NCBI RefSeq assembly: GCF_028554725.1
Contig: NC_071667.1
Span: 31,081,501 to 31,145,500, forward strand
DNA length: 64,000 bases
Source: Zeugodacus cucurbitae
Lineage: Eukaryota > Arthropoda > Insecta > Diptera > Tephritidae
Direction of reading: 5' to 3'
Shown here piece by piece: positions 35,175 through 49,700 of the stretch. The position numbers and the translations under genes were made by a program. Positions within the stretch are counted from its first letter, which is position 1. The number at the start of each line of letters is the position of its first letter. The notes below the pieces were generated by a model. It ran no database searches. It worked only from the letters and a program-made list of their open reading frames with translations, and had not been told where the DNA came from.

Positions 35175-36654
35175 TTACAAAAATTGTATGCTCCTTTTAT
35201 CGTAGACATAATATAAATAATTCAATTGCTTTTTAGCAAATTCAACTTTCTTGATATGTCTCTATGCATTTATGTATGTAAATAGGTGTTTATGGAAATG
35301 AAGTTGAAAATTTCCCAGCAGTGAAAAGTTTATATCAGCTGAGGAATAAACTACTTTATAACTAGCTAGCTGATTGTTTTTCTCACAGTTTCTATCAGTT
35401 CACAAAACTATCTGTATAGAAAAACGACTAGTATATGGATAACAATTTATTTAGAAATTCGTTATATAACTGATATATAAGTGTGCGGTTTTCTAACTAA
35501 TTGGATCTCAGTATGGATTTCTAATCTGCCATTTTGCTTTGCCATTCAACTGTACTGTACTATGTAGCCATCATTAATACTAATTTCTTGCCAATTTTCA
35601 AAATTGCACCATATTTTTGGTAATTAAAAATATTGAATTTTACTTTCGTTGACACCGTTATTTTGTTTTACCAATTTTGTATTTAATACTTGCAAAAAAG
35701 TAATACAATGACTATCAGGTGTAAGTTTCTAACAATGTGCGTGTAATTTAGCGAAAATCATTCAAAGCAAAATGAAAGTCGTTGTTTCCCTACTTATGCT
35801 ACTTAATAATGATGCATGATCACCCAACGGACGAAAGTTAAAAATATTAATTATGTAGGTATAATCAATGTCTGAAGTGTGAAATTCCACGAACAGCAAA
35901 ATGCCGCTGAGTCCATTTTTCTACCAAATAAGACTTAGTTAAAACCATAGTATCGCAAAATAGTTTAGCATTTAAATAAATTTTGCTAAAATGATATAAG
36001 CTGAACTTAGAAATGGAGAGTACTCGACTGGACTATGCCCAAACCTAGCACTAGTGTGTGTTCTTTAGAGACTGCTTACAGCTTCAAATTATTTTAGTCA
36101 AATATTACAATTTTGGAAGCTAAAATGCATTAAATAATATTAATACTTTTTTCTATCAATTTATTCCCCTAATTCTATTGTAAGCTGTGAAAGTAAGACG
36201 TTCATCGCCGTTTGCTCTTTCAATTGAGTCTGCTTTTATAATTTCAAACAAATACATACATACATGTACATATGTAAGTGAATATATTCATGCGAATTTA
36301 TCTATCAATATGTGTTTAATTACACGTGTATTCACAAGTAGCTATTGTTCGGCGCATATAATATGATCTCGTTAAAGAGTAACTAATTTCCGGCGCTCAT
36401 ATTTTTGTTATTTTTTTTCTTGCTAAATGTAAACATGCTCTTATTTGTTAATAGCTTTATTTATAAGCGCTTATAAAATTTCCAATTGAAATGGAATTGC
36501 TGTCAATCAGTGTTATGCAATACTGATTCTCTTCGGTACTCATTGCGACAATTGGATTGCTTTTGATACTATTACTTAATGGGTGTGCATATAATTGCTG
36601 GAGTTATATGTATATGTAGTTATTACTATTTACACACATACATATGGAAGAGAG
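35175..36654. other. Intergenic, no gene seen
   Basis: AT-rich unique-looking DNA with one microsatellite near 36250. No element recognised. Confidence 0.5.
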
Positions 36655-37460
36655 TTCAAGTTGTTCGCACCGACGCTCCCCTCCTGGTGCTTCCAACGGA
36701 GGGGTGGGCTTCCTCTTATCCCGCTGCCACCAGCGGATACAGCAGCGAACACTTTAAAAGCTAGAGTGCTTTCGGCCATTCGACAACATGACCTAGCCAG
36801 TAGCCGCTGTCTTTTTATTCGATGAACTATGTCAATCCATCCATTGCCAAAGTTCAAAGTGCCATAAATCTTGTGCAAAACCTTTCTCTCAAAAGCTCCT
36901 AGTGCTCGGACATTGAGATCGTCCACGCATCTGCATCATAAAGCAGGACGGGAAAAATGAGCGATGAGAGTTTGGTTTTAATTCGCCGAGAGAGTACTTT
37001 ACTACTACTACTACTCAATCCAAAGTAGCACCTGTTGGCAATAGTGATTCTGCATTGGATTTGGTTACTGGTTGGTGTTGTTGAGACTGGTTACAAGGTA
37101 GATGAAATTATCTACAACTCCAACGTTATGACTGTCAACAGTGACGTGCGAGTCAAGTTACGTGTGGGCTGTCTGTATGTTTGGTGACAGGAAATATTTC
37201 GTCTTATCCTCATTCACCAATCGCTTCGCTTCCCTATCCAGTCTGGAATAAGCATAACTAACGGCGCGGTCAATATCATCTGCATACGCCATCAAATGTA
37301 CACTTTTGTAAAAAATTCCACACTGTCTATTTAGCTCTGCGGCTCATATTATACATATGTATAATATGATATATTCTCCATCATCAGATTAAAGAAATCA
37401 CACGATAAAGAGTCGTCCTGTCTGAAAGCTCGTTTGGTACCACGGTTTGGAGAGGTTCAA
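36655..37460 (-). mobile_element. RTE-type retrotransposon relic, minus strand
   Basis: The reverse complement reads fragments of the C-terminal domain (GAFERKVLHKIYGTLN, IVHRIKRQRL) back to the GTGTGATTTCTTTAAT region before the RT active site. It has many indels and an ACT microsatellite (37002-37015). Old, dead copy. Confidence 0.8.
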
Positions 37461-40400
37461 ACAATAGAATACGACACCAATAAATCGGTTCAAAATTTTA
37501 TTTCACAATTCTTTGCCACATAACATTGATATTCCCCATATAAACTGACTATGCAAGAGTGGGGAACGTGGAATTTGCTATATATTCATATGTTGTATGT
37601 TGGTTGATTATTCAAAAGTAAGTTACAGCTTTGAGAATAAATATTTCCATATAATAATACTCATATTTTGCCGTTTACTTACACACAAACAAACAAACAT
37701 ATTGTGATACATAGAAATATGACTTTGTTTTAGACAAACATTCCAGTTATATCAAAATTTGAAGTGTGTACTTTCGTTTGCTTGGCTAGTTAAACACAGT
37801 TTCAGGTTTCGGGTCACTGCTATTCTGGTTAAGTGGGCACCCACACTCGGTTACACAGTTACATTTCAATTTTTGGATATACTACAAAAGAAAGAACGGC
37901 AACCGAAGTCATTATGAGCTGTTTATGCACATTAACACTATCGGATAATTACGGTATTATTATATTAGCGATGCGAAACAGTGGTTATTATATCCATACA
38001 TACATACAAACACGTCTAATTATGGTGGTAAATGAGTTAAACTGACTGACCATAATCTTCCACTTCTATATTTTCACTATGTCTGTTTTGGTTTAGAAGT
38101 GAAAGCTATCTTATCAAGTATTTCATGAGTCCAAACTTAAGTCATAGAAAACGCTGTTTCATACTACGGTAGAATTATATGCGATTGAACATAAGTATGC
38201 ATATAAATTTATATGTACATATGTATGCATGTATACAAATACACTTGTGGTTTTGTATTTTTGTATGTTCTTATAATAATTATATACATATATGTATGTA
38301 TATGCTTCTCCGTTATCAAATTTTTATGACTAATATTTGAAAATTGCACGAAATATCTAGCTCAAGCAGTATTATAAAATATAGAACTTCGCATCTGATG
38401 ATTGATTACGAGTGTTGTTTTAAATAGTTATTCTTATTCAGATACCAAAGACTTGTCAAAATACCGCAATTCGAACCTATGATGTCTCTTATCGAACTCT
38501 ACTCTCTACTCTGCTGCGATGCTTTTGCAGAAATAACTTTACCGATTCCCGCCCAGTGACTGACATCCGGTTGCCTTGTGAAACTAGCGTGACTTCATTC
38601 ATCAACTTCATTCTGGATACGATAGCAAACTCAAACTCCTATCTATCCAGACTAGGCACTGATATACCAAACACATATATTACATGCAATTAGTCTCCGC
38701 ATGCTACTAACCACCTCTTTGCATAATCAAACAACCTCAAATATCTTATAATACTCCTCTCAATTTGGATTGACCTTGACGAAAGACTTGGACCTCCTTT
38801 AGATGAAAATACTCCCTCAATTTATGCTTCATCATTCTTGAATAAATTTGTAGTTAAACCTTAAATTCAGTTTTTTTCTAAAAAAAAAAAATCTTTCCTA
38901 TCTCAATCTTCGAACCTGTTACTTGCTTATAAGAGGGAAGATACGTAACATGAATGAATGAACTGTTTCAATTCAGTCGCGAAGCAAAGTGTAGCTCTCG
39001 CTCTGTATGAAGGAATGCAGTTATCAGCTCAGATATACGGAATGGTGTGTTCTCTTGTTAAGGAACTTGTTAACAACCTTATAATCAGTCAAAACTAATT
39101 GCATGAGTAGTTAAGTATTTTTTAAGCTGAATCTTATTCCAATACAATTTAAGGAAATGAAAGGAAACGATAGGATAATACTTCTTCAAATTAAAAATTG
39201 TAATTTTAAATAAATTGTAATAAAATTTTGTCAATATCACACTGATGCAGGCGTGAAATGGACGCATTTCAAAATTCGTTTAATTTTTCAGGCTACAGTT
39301 TGTACGGGGACATTTGACTTTATGAGTTGATAATGTATTCTAACCCAATACCGAACTAAAGATCGCAGAATTGAAACTGAAAAAAATTCGTTTACCATAA
39401 GCTATAATAATTACCAATCGACTAGCATATTTGGTGCACGCAAATGACATAACGGTAACTCAAAGATAATTTTTCACTACAAATATTAACCTATTTAATC
39501 CGTTTACTGTGTCGATATTATGGCCATATTGACATAATATATTAGCTCGATAGACAGGAGTTCACTCTGCTTAACGGTTCGTTAATACCATACACACATA
39601 TGTAGGCTTTTAAGAAACTTGCATTGCAAGTTATCTTTGTCTGAGGCCAAAATAAGCACGCGCGTATGCACAAAGGTATGTATGTATGTATGTACAAGTC
39701 CAATAAACGATTCTATGCTAGAGCTCTTCTACACACATACTCGTATTTGCGTTTGTAGCAGAGACAACTCACACTCAAAATGCATTCAAACATCTATACA
39801 ACCATTTGTTGTTTCATCTGGTTTTGCCCACAGCTTGAATGACCCAAATAGCAGCAGGATTGAATTGATGCGATGGCCTACTTGGCTAAGAATGCACAGT
39901 TATTGTTATTGTGTTAACAGGAACGTCAGTGAACCTGTTTATCCAATGGACAATTCTTGATTGAGTATATTCCTGTAGTGAAAAATATTATTAGTCTCAG
40001 AGTTTTGTTTACAACTAAATTTGGATTACAACTAAATGAACCAGCCCGATTGTGGTATAGCAGGGGTCAGTTCTAAAACGATTTAGTATTATTTTAGTAA
40101 AGAAATGATGAGTTGTATTTAAATGTATTATTCAAAAACGGATAAGGTTCTCATCTTGTTAGAGAGAACATCATTTAAGAACTATAATCAAATGGGCTCG
40201 AGGTTCAGGCTAGTTTTAAAGTAGATTTCAATTATTTCACTTCACTACCCAGTATATACTTGCATATATGAACGAGTATTTATTACTTATTATATATGTA
40301 CATTGTTTAGAGTTTTTCATTGTTGTCCACTTTAAAGAGTTTCCTTTTATGAAACCAATCGATAGCTGTTCTTTGAATAGATTGACTGCGATTAAGTTAT

Positions 40401-41449
40401 TCGTTTAACATAAAGATATTATTTCTTTCAAATGTTCTTTTAAACATATTACATACACGTACTTCTTATGGTGTCTATCTACAATATTAAATTTGTATTC
40501 TAAATGGGAATATAGTGAAGAATGTTTATGCGTATTGAAGTTGTACCGCAGGTGTACCAAAAGTTTTAGTTTTCTTCTAGTTCTGTTACACACGCATACA
40601 AGTGTAACCGATGAACCTGTAAAATCCGGTATGCGAGTGCATAGCTGTGCCACATTTTCGTTGGCTCCAAAGTGTTGTCTACAAAACACTAACAGAACTC
40701 GTGCAGCATAATCTAAGTCTGATATCGAATGCCATATTACCGTTAAACGGAGCATCGCAATATCAAAATGGTGAAAATTGTTTCATACTCACGTTTTTGC
40801 CATCGGAAAATGCGAGTGTGCGCATATGAGCGTATGCTTTGGTGGTCCACGCATGAAACTAGTGTGTATGGAGATGCAGTTGTTAAAGAAAAGAAGCGAT
40901 CGGACCAAATGAACCGGTTTTTATCTGATCATAGTGACCGTTTGTTGCAGCCAACTATCGAACACAACAAGCAAATGCAGCTAAATTACCCCGGATTAAT
41001 GAATATGCTCTGCTGAACAGTGATACGAGTCACCTTGATCGGTTATTTAAATGCAGATTGGTGCATACATATGAGGAAATAAGTACACGCATACTCGCGC
41101 ATATACACCGATAAGCTAGTACTCTGACATTTGTCTCGTACAGTACAGTATTCTCGAGTAACCATGTACTCTGCAAAATGAATTGGTTAATATGCTGTAT
41201 AAATAAATAAGAAATTTTGTGGACACGAATTATAAATGTTCTTTAAAATGAATTATAAAGTTTTTAAAATAATTATGATTCCATTTTCTTACATTCTGAT
41301 TTAACACTAAGTTCTTTCCCTATCTCAACTAATTTAGAAATATTTCCGCATAATTGCAGCAGAACATAAGCTCAAGTGAGAGATATGTTTTAAATTAAAT
41401 CAATACTCTCATAATAGATACTTTAAGCTTTATGTCTGTCGCATGCAAC
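37461..41449. other. Gene-poor DNA upstream of Dsk, distal part
   Basis: No supportable gene. CATA/TATG microsatellites at 38213-38235, 38285-38303 and 39675-39695. Short open frames (up to 116 codons, 40405-40755) have no recognisable domain and no coding-like composition. Confidence 0.45.
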
Positions 41450-41990
41450 TGACAGACAACAACTATGATTGTAAACACATATTCCCTGGCACCAAAGTAA
41501 AATTTTGGACACAGTATCGCACTAAGGAGGGTAATATTTGGAAGGTTATTTTGGAAAAATGGTTGTAGCCAGTCACCTAATAAGTTTTTTATATAACTCC
41601 CAAACTAACAAAGCTATATAAAGAAAACTTATTGGATATATTTCTCTTTACTATCCCATCATAAACTTTGAAAATGGATATTAACCACGCCCACCTACCC
41701 TACAGGGTTTGTGTTGGAAACTAATAAAAGTGCGTTAGCTTACTGACGAAAAACGTCAAAAGCACTAATTTTTACAGAAGAGATGGTAGAGAAGAGATAC
41801 ACTCAGATTGGTTTAAAAAATGAATAATGGGTATGGCGTTCTCCACATTCGGGACTAAAAATGTCGTTAATTGAACTACGCCACATTTAACTATGAAAAC
41901 TTGATATAAAGGAATATTAATAAAAATTCGTGGAAACAGGTTCTTGAGTATTGATATCCCCTTAGCCCCATACATCCAATATAGTGATGA
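41450..41990 (-). repeat. Tephritid ~1.2 kb repeat, degenerate inverted copy
   Basis: Partial matches in reverse orientation: CCTGGCACCAAAG, ATTAACCACGCCCACCTACC, TGACGAAAAACGTCAAAAG, AATGGGTATGGCG. Ends indistinct; older than the other copies. Confidence 0.6.
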
Positions 41991-42676
41991 ACTCGATCAG
42001 TTGAAAGTGTGAATGGAGCCGTTCACGGGCCACTCTTACATATATTTATAAGTATGTGCATAGATAAATAGAGATAAGTTTAAGGAAAATATTGTGGGAG
42101 AAGTTAAATTCAGAGAAACTTTATTTTTTTCAACCATGCATATTTTTAATCACATGCAGTGGTATTAGAGTAGTATCTTCATATACTATCCAATATGCTC
42201 TATGCAAATACGTATACTTTTCCGTCAGACAATTTTTCATTTATTTTCGGTTTATTTTAAATATTTCAAAATATTTTTAAATTTCCCTCTATGACCGAAG
42301 CTTAAATATCACTTATCAGTCCTTAAAAAAGCTATAACGGGATGTTGGAAATGCTTCAATATTTATGTTGACCATGAAAAAACAAAATTTTTCTCGTCAC
42401 TAAATATTAACCTTTCGACTAAATATATATATAAAACGTACACCTCATAGCTCCACTTTTAATATATCAAAACGGAAATAAAGCGTTGTTTGTTTAGCGT
42501 CTTGCAGTCACCTGTCAATAACATGTCAAATTATGAAGAGCAAATTGTAATTGAATTTCCTTAGATAAGTTATAAGCTCAAAGTGGAGGTGTGAGATGAG
42601 CATCAGTATTAGAATATTAAAAAGGCTACTTCTATTTCATACATATGTACATATAACCAAATCAGACAGTGTTTTC
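41991..42676. other. Upstream region of Dsk
   Basis: AT-rich DNA just before the Dsk core promoter and the most likely place for its neuronal enhancer elements. No specific site can be named. Confidence 0.4.
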
Positions 42677-42684
42677 TATAAAAG
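42677..42684 (+). promoter_or_regulatory. TATA box of Dsk
   Basis: TATAAAAG, 70 bp before the ATG. A TCAGA initiator-like motif at 42713 is a possible start. Confidence 0.6.
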
Positions 42685-42746
42685 GTGCGTTCTTATCGGT
42701 TGTTTGAAGCATTCAGAGCAACGCATCCTCCGTGAAAGCAGCTGAA

Positions 42747-43184
<438 letters not shown>

Positions 43185-43237
43185 ACTATGTAAATTCACT
43201 GATCTCTAAAATGTTGACAACTGGCTAACTGGATGTA

Positions 43238-43274
43238 AATAAATTAATATGTATAGAACATTTATCTTAATAAA
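43238..43274 (+). terminator. Poly(A) signals of Dsk
   Basis: Two AATAAA hexamers, at 43238-43243 and 43269-43274, 54 and 85 bp past the stop codon. Confidence 0.6.
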
Positions 43275-43375
43275 AGTAAAAAAGTGTGCACTTGAACCAA
43301 ATCATTGTGTTTTTTTCTTTTCACCTCGTAATCTGCTATTAAAAATGGTGTAATCGGGAATTTTTTTCCAAATTT

Positions 43376-44120
43376 TTTATAAGAGTGTACAGCTACAGGC
43401 GTTCGCCGATGATATCGATATCATTGGAAACAACACCCGCGCCGTTAGTGTGCCTGCTTTTTCCCGCCTGGATAGGGAAGCGAAGCGAATGGGTCTGGTG
43501 CTGAACGAGGACAAGACGAAATATATCCTGTCATCAAACAAACAGTCAGCGCATTCGCGTCTTGGCTCCCACGTCACTGTTGACAGTCATAAGTTGTAGA
43601 TAATTTCGTATATCTAGGCACCAACATCAACACCGATAATAATGTCAGACTTGAAATCCAACGCAGAATCACTCCACCTGTTGGGTGCTACTATGGACTG
43701 AGTAGGCAATTGAAAAGTAAAGTCCTCTCTCAACGAACAAAAACTAAACTCTACAAGTCCCTCATCATTCCCGTCCTACTTTATGGTTCAGAAGCGTGGA
43801 CGGTGTCAACATCCGATGAGACGGCACTAGGAGTTTTCGAGAGAAAAGTTTTGCGGAAAATTTATGGTCCCTTAAACATTGGCAACGGCGAATACCGCAG
43901 ACGATGGAATGATGAGCTGTACGAGTTATACGACGACATTGACATAGTTCAGCGAATAAAAAGACAGCGGCTACGCTGGCTAGGTCATGTTGTTCGAATG
44001 GACAAAAGTGCCCCAGCTCTGAAAGTGTTCGATGCAGTAGCCGATGGTGGAAGCCGAGGAAGAGGAAGGCCTCCACTCCGATGAAAGAACCAGGTCGAGA
44101 AGGACCTATCTTCACTCCAA
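43376..44120 (+). mobile_element. RTE-type retrotransposon fragment, broken
   Basis: Begins within the RT at FADDIDIIG and runs to the C-terminal domain. Lesions include a 7-base loss near 43590 (compare 49367-49380), an altered stretch at 43672, and a CGA to TGA stop at 44083. It lacks the 3' terminus. It starts about 190 bp after the Dsk stop codon. Confidence 0.85.
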
Positions 44121-44814
44121 ACATCGGAGTTACGGGTGAGTTAGATTGAAAGATTGATTTATTTGAATATTATTATTTGATGTTATGTCATCCGGCATAC
44201 GCTTTTGGTTCAAGAAAGAGACAGTTAATTATACCGGTAATATTCGATGAATGTGAAAACTCATCAACTGGTGCCCATGGATTTCGTTTTCAAACCTGTA
44301 AACTAAATTTTTTCAATATTCCGTTAGTTTTGATGAGTATACGTCACACCCTAATAAATCCATTTGATCACCCATTATGAAAGTAGTTTGAGCTCTTCAA
44401 TATAAAAAAAATAAATTGGTGTTTTGTTAATACCCAATTCTTAAAATACAGGGTGTCACATACATATTACAATTTGTTTTATAAGTAAACAATAAATCAT
44501 GAAATTATGTTATATTAATAAAATATTTTTTGGTTTCACACGCTTTCGTTTAAAATTTGTAACAAATTTAAATTATAAATCCCAAAAAGTTCTTTCAACG
44601 TTTGTGCACAGAGCACGTATATCGTTTACGTTCGTATATAATTTAAATACGTTCACTCATTATCATTGCATACTTTTAGGCGCACATAATACTATTTAAT
44701 CGTCAACTCGGAATCACCCTGTTTGAATGACCATTTGAGAATGAACTTCGGTAATGAATTTTTTCAAAGATCTTCATCTATTAAAGATATCGTGTAAATT
44801 ATTTACTTAGTAAC
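44121..44814. other. Intergenic, no gene seen
   Basis: AT-rich, no recognisable element or gene. Confidence 0.5.
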
Positions 44815-44816
44815 TA

Positions 44817-46099
44817 CAGTAGTATTTCGAAATAACGAACACATTAATTGTCAGACCAGTTCGTTATGTGGAATTTTTCATTAAATCGAGTACTCACTTA
44901 GAGGTAAGTTTTCCAATAAAAACGAGTTAAATAACCAATAATTGCAATATAATAAATAATTCGTGAAAAAAAACATAACAGAACAATTCAAATCTTGACT
45001 TCAAGTAAGTAATGTGCTTAAAAAGCGAATTCACGTTATATGAGATCAAAAAATTTGTTCAGTAGTGTACTTAAATTTTATCAGATAAATTATTCCAAAA
45101 TGGACTAATTCAGGAAATTCTCCACTATGGAATATTTTTCATATTTTTTTAAAAGGTTTACGGTTTAACTTTTACATTAATTTTTTTTCACAATTGTAAC
45201 ACTTCTACATCCTTTTTGGTCTGATCAATAATTTTAAGCTTTTCTATAAATTTCAATATTTTTCTTCTACTAAGTTTTACTTTACACATGCCTTTTGGAA
45301 ACGAAAGTACAGTAGTTTTCCGAAATAACGAACACATTAATTGTCAGGCCTGTTCGCTATATCGAATTTTTCGTTAATTCGAGTACTCACTTAGAGGTAT
45401 TTTTATCGAATTAGTTATATATCCGTAAATTGCAGTTTAATAAATTGTTTTATTAATTATTTGTTAAAAAATGAAAAACCATAACAAAACAATTCAAATC
45501 TAATAAATTCTTCCAAAATGGACCAATTCTGACACTCATCCTTCTATTTGGTGCTGATCAATAATTTTAAGCTTTTTTATAAAATTGAACAAATTTTTAA
45601 TTTGCACATTTCTTTTGAATTTTTTTCAGTTTTATTTTTAATTCTGGTTCGATATTATTTGATTTTTTCCTCTTTCTTCGTATGTGTTCTTCATGTTGTT
45701 TGTTAAACTGAGTACTTACAAATTCTCGGTGTTCGTTATTTACGGTACTCAATGTAACAAATTTGCTTGTTCGTTATAAGCGGTTTTCGTTAAAACGAAT
45801 ATTCGTTATTTCGGAAAACTACTGTATTACAAATCGTAAAAACACTAAAAGGTATGAATATACATTGCTTCTTTTGAATTATTTCAAGTTTTTTTTTTTA
45901 ATTCTGTCGTGGTAGTATACTTTATTATTTTTATTTTAAACTCTTTCTACATATGTATGTCTTCTGTATGTTGTTCGTTAAACCGAGTACTTAGAAATCC
46001 CCGATGTTCGTTATTTAAGGTACTCAATGTAACAAATTTGCTTATTTGTTATAAGCGGTTTTCGTTAAAACGAATATTCGTTATTTCGAAAAACTACTG
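44817..46099 (+). mobile_element. Pogo/Tigger-like MITE, outer copy
   Basis: Left end CAGTAGTATTTCGAAATAAC, right end the complement of CAGTAGTTTTTCGAAATAAC, flanked by TA at 44815-44816 and 46100-46101. About 766 bp without the insert. It is split by a second copy of the same family (45310-45824). Homology resumes on both sides of that insert, for example GATCAATAATTTTAAGC before and TCGTTATTTAAGGTACTC after. No transposase frame. Confidence 0.85.
45310..45824 (+). mobile_element. Pogo/Tigger-like MITE, inner nested copy
   Basis: 515 bp with near-perfect inverted ends (CAGTAGTTTTCCGAAATAAC on both) and TA at 45308-45309 and 45825-45826. Same orientation and same internal blocks as the element it interrupts (CGAGTACTCACTTAGAGGTA; GCGGTTTTCGTTAAAACGAA). 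Ends like CAGT..., then repeated ATAACGAA, are typical of pogo-group MITEs; that is family knowledge, not proof. Confidence 0.85.
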
Positions 46100-46269
46100 T
46101 AGTTGTATGTACTGGTTAAATATTGATATTAACATCATATGATTATATGTGGATAAAATTTACAGGTTTGCCCAAATACATCTTCTAACTAGATTGCGTT
46201 ATTTTAGAGAGTGTTAACTATTGCATTATTATAATTTTTGATTAAATTAAATTATAAATTCTATTTTGT

Positions 46270-46660
46270 TCATCTGTGGTTATCTATATCTGTTTGTCCG
46301 TCCGTTCATATTAAAATCTGGCGTTGTTAATTTTCTGTAAAGATTGTGACTCCGTCAGAATATTGGCGCGAACAAATCAAATCTCATATTTTAGCTACTT
46401 CTCGAACAAAATCAACCAAATTTTTGTATGAAACATTGCCTTGACATCATGTTAGAGTGTGATAATGAACAAACTCGGACAAGAACCACGACTGCTTCCC
46501 ACATAATATGACTTCAAATTCAAATTCCATCAGATTCTTCAACTGTGTAATATATAAATAAAGCTTCAATGAAGATATCGGATTAAAACTTCGTCAAGTT
46601 CCGGGTGAATTGAAAATGACGGTTAGTGACTTTGGTGTCCGAAAATAAATTAACAAATTT
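46270..46660 (-). repeat. Degenerate tephritid repeat, inverted
   Basis: TGTTTGTCCGTCCGTTCAT, then ACTGCTTCCCACATAATATG and AATGAAGATATCGGATTAAA, match the reverse of the 1.2 kb repeat with many changes. Confidence 0.5.
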
Positions 46661-46738
46661 TTCCATACCGTAAACTTATCTACGTCTTACATAACCCAAT
46701 TTTACATAACCAATATACAGTATGTATGTATGAATAAA

Positions 46739-49700
46739 GGGAGGATGGAGTCATATGTAGAAGTTCACGTAAGTGAGGAAAGTTTCTGACTGTCATTCAC
46801 TTGGGATTGGCCAGGAACGATTCTTTTACATGTGGCTCAAGCAGCTCACGACTTCCGGTCTTAGACCAAGTATCCTCTGGGTAGCCAACAGACATCCGTT
46901 TGGAGGCGAGCTAAAGTGAGAAGGCGAAACCCGCCTATGCGGTTGTGCGTAGGGTTTGGGACCCACCACATAAAAACACCCCCCAATGAAAAAGAAAAAA
47001 CAGCCTCGGATGAGAGACCCCAATTTTGATGACGACCACTGCAAACGTTTAAAGGACTACGAAATAAGGGCATGCACCTGGAATGTCCGGACCCTTAATT
47101 GGGAAGGTGCCTCTGCCCAGCTGGTTGATGTCCTCGTAAGAGTAAAGGCTGACATCACCACAATCCAAGAAATGCGATGGACGGGACAAGGACGGAAGAA
47201 GGTGGGTCCTTGTGACATCTACTACAGCGGCCATATAAAGGAGCGCAAATTCGGTGTGGGGTTCGTGGTGGGAGAGAGACTCCGTCGTCGAGTCCTGGCA
47301 TTCACTCCGGTGGATGAACGTCTAGCCACAATCCGCATCAAAGCGAGGTTCTTCAATATATCGCTGATTTGCGCCCACGCCCCGACGGAAGAGAAGGACG
47401 AAGTGATCAAAGATACCTTCTATGAGCGCCTAGAACGTACCTATGAGCGCTGCCCCCGCCACGATGTCAAAATCGTGCTTGGCGATTTCAACGCTAGGGT
47501 GGGTAAAGAAGGTGTCTTTGGCACAACAGTCGGAAAATTCAGCCTCCATGACGAAACATCACCAAACGGTCTGAGGCTGATCGACTTCGCCGGGGCCCGA
47601 AATATGGTCGTCTGTAGTACTAGATTCCAGCATAAGAAAATCCATCAAGCTACTTGGCTGTCCCCGGATCGAATCACTCGCAACCAGATCGATCATGTTG
47701 TGATAGATGGACGACATGTCTCCAGTGTTTTTGATGTGCGTACGCTTCGTGGTCCCAACATCGACTCGGACCACTATCTTGTAGCAGCTAAGATACGCAC
47801 CCGCCTCTGTGTAGAAAAGCGTACACGTCAACAAACACAAGGAAGGTTCGACATCGAGAAGCTGCAATCACAACCGACAGCCGAACGATTTTCTACTCGA
47901 CTTGCACTCCTGCTCTCTGAGAGCACTCATCAGCATCTCGGTATAAGGGAGCTGTGGGACGGCATATCAAACTCCTTACGTACAGCTGCAACCGAAACCA
48001 TTGGTTTTCGGAAAAGTCAAAAAAACAGCTGGTATGATGAGGATTGTCGTCTCGCAGTGGAGAGAAAACAGACTGCCTACCTCGCAATGTTGCGATCGAC
48101 CGCAACACGAGCGGGATGGGAAAGATACCGAGAGCTGAAGAGGGAAGCGAGACGCATTTGCAGACAAAAAAAGAAAGAGGCCGAAATGCGTGAGTATGAA
48201 GAGCTTGACAAGCTGGCCGACAGGGGTAATGCTCGAAAATTTTACGAAAAGATCCGGCGACTAACTGAAGGTTTCAAGACCGGAGCGCACTCCTGTAGGA
48301 CCCCCAGAGGTGATCTAGTTATTGATGACCAGAGTATACTGAGTTTATGGAGGGAACACTTCTCCAGCCTGCTGAATGGCAGTGAAAGTACAACACCAGG
48401 AGATGGCGAACCCGATTCCCCAATCGACGACGATGGAGCAGATGTTCCATTGCCCGACCGTGAAGAAATTCGAATAGCAATTACCCGCTTGAAGAACAAT
48501 AAGGCGGCGGGTGCCGATGGATTACCGGCCGAGCTATTCAAATACGGGGACGAAGAGCTGATAAGGTGCTTGCATCAGCTTCTTTGCAGAATATGGTCGG
48601 AAGAAAGCATGCCTGACGATTGGAATCTCAGTGTACTCTGCCCAATACACAAAAAGGGAGACCCCACAATTTGCGCCAATTACCGTGGGATAAGCCTCCT
48701 CAACATCGCGTATAAGGTTCTGTCGAGCGTATTGTGTGAAAGACTAAAGCCCACCGTCAACAAACTGATTGGACCTTATCAGTGTGGCTTTAGACCTGGA
48801 AAATCAACAACGGACCAGATATTCACCATGCGCCAAATTTTGGAGAAGACCCGTGAAAATAGGATCGACACACACCATCTCTTTGTCGACTTTAAAGCTG
48901 CTTTCGACAGCACGAAAAGGAGCTGCCTTTATGCCGCGATGTCTGAATTTGGTATCCCCGCAAAACTAATACGGCTGTGTAAGCTGACGTTGAGCAACAC
49001 CAAAAGCTCCGTCAGGATCGGGAAGGACCTCTCCGAGCCGTTCGATACCAGACAAGGTTTCAGACAAGGTGACTCACTCTCGTGTGATTTCTTTAACCTG
49101 ATGCTGGAGAAAATAATACGAGCTGCAGAGCTAAACAGAGAAGGTACAATCTTCTATAAGAGTGTACAGCTACTGGCGTACGCCGATGATATCGATATCA
49201 TTGGAAACAACACCCGCGCCGTTAGTTCTGCTTTCTCCAGACTGGATAAGGAAGCGAAACGTATGGGTCTGGTGGTGAACGAGGACAAGACGAAATATCT
49301 CGTGTCGTCAAACAAACAGTCAGCGCATTCGCGTCTTGGCTCCCACGTCACTGTTGACAGTCATAACTTTGAAGTTGTAGATAATTTCGTCTACCTGGGA
49401 ACCAGCATTAACAGCAATAACAATGTCAGCCTGGAAATCCAACGCAGAATCACTCTTGCCAACAGGTGCTACTAAGGACTAAGTAGGCAATTGAAAAGTA
49501 AAGTCCTCTCTCGACGAACAAAAACTAAACTCTACAAGTCCCTCATCATTCCCGTCCTACTTTATGGTTCAGAAGCGTGGACGATGTCAACATCCGATGA
49601 GACGGCACTAGGAGTTTCCGAGAGAAAGGTTTTGCGGAAGATTTATGGTCCCTTAAGAATTGGCAACGGCGAATACCGCAGACGATGGAACGATGAGCTG

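Noticed and set aside
39619..39960. 113-codon plus-strand frame
   Set aside because: Cys/Ser-rich translation across a microsatellite; nothing family-like.
40405..40755. 116-codon minus-strand frame
   Set aside because: No domain, no signal peptide, no splice partners; composition like the surrounding DNA.
42732..42746. GTG as the Dsk start
   Set aside because: Nuclear genes rarely start at GTG, and the ATG 15 bases later gives a normal signal peptide.
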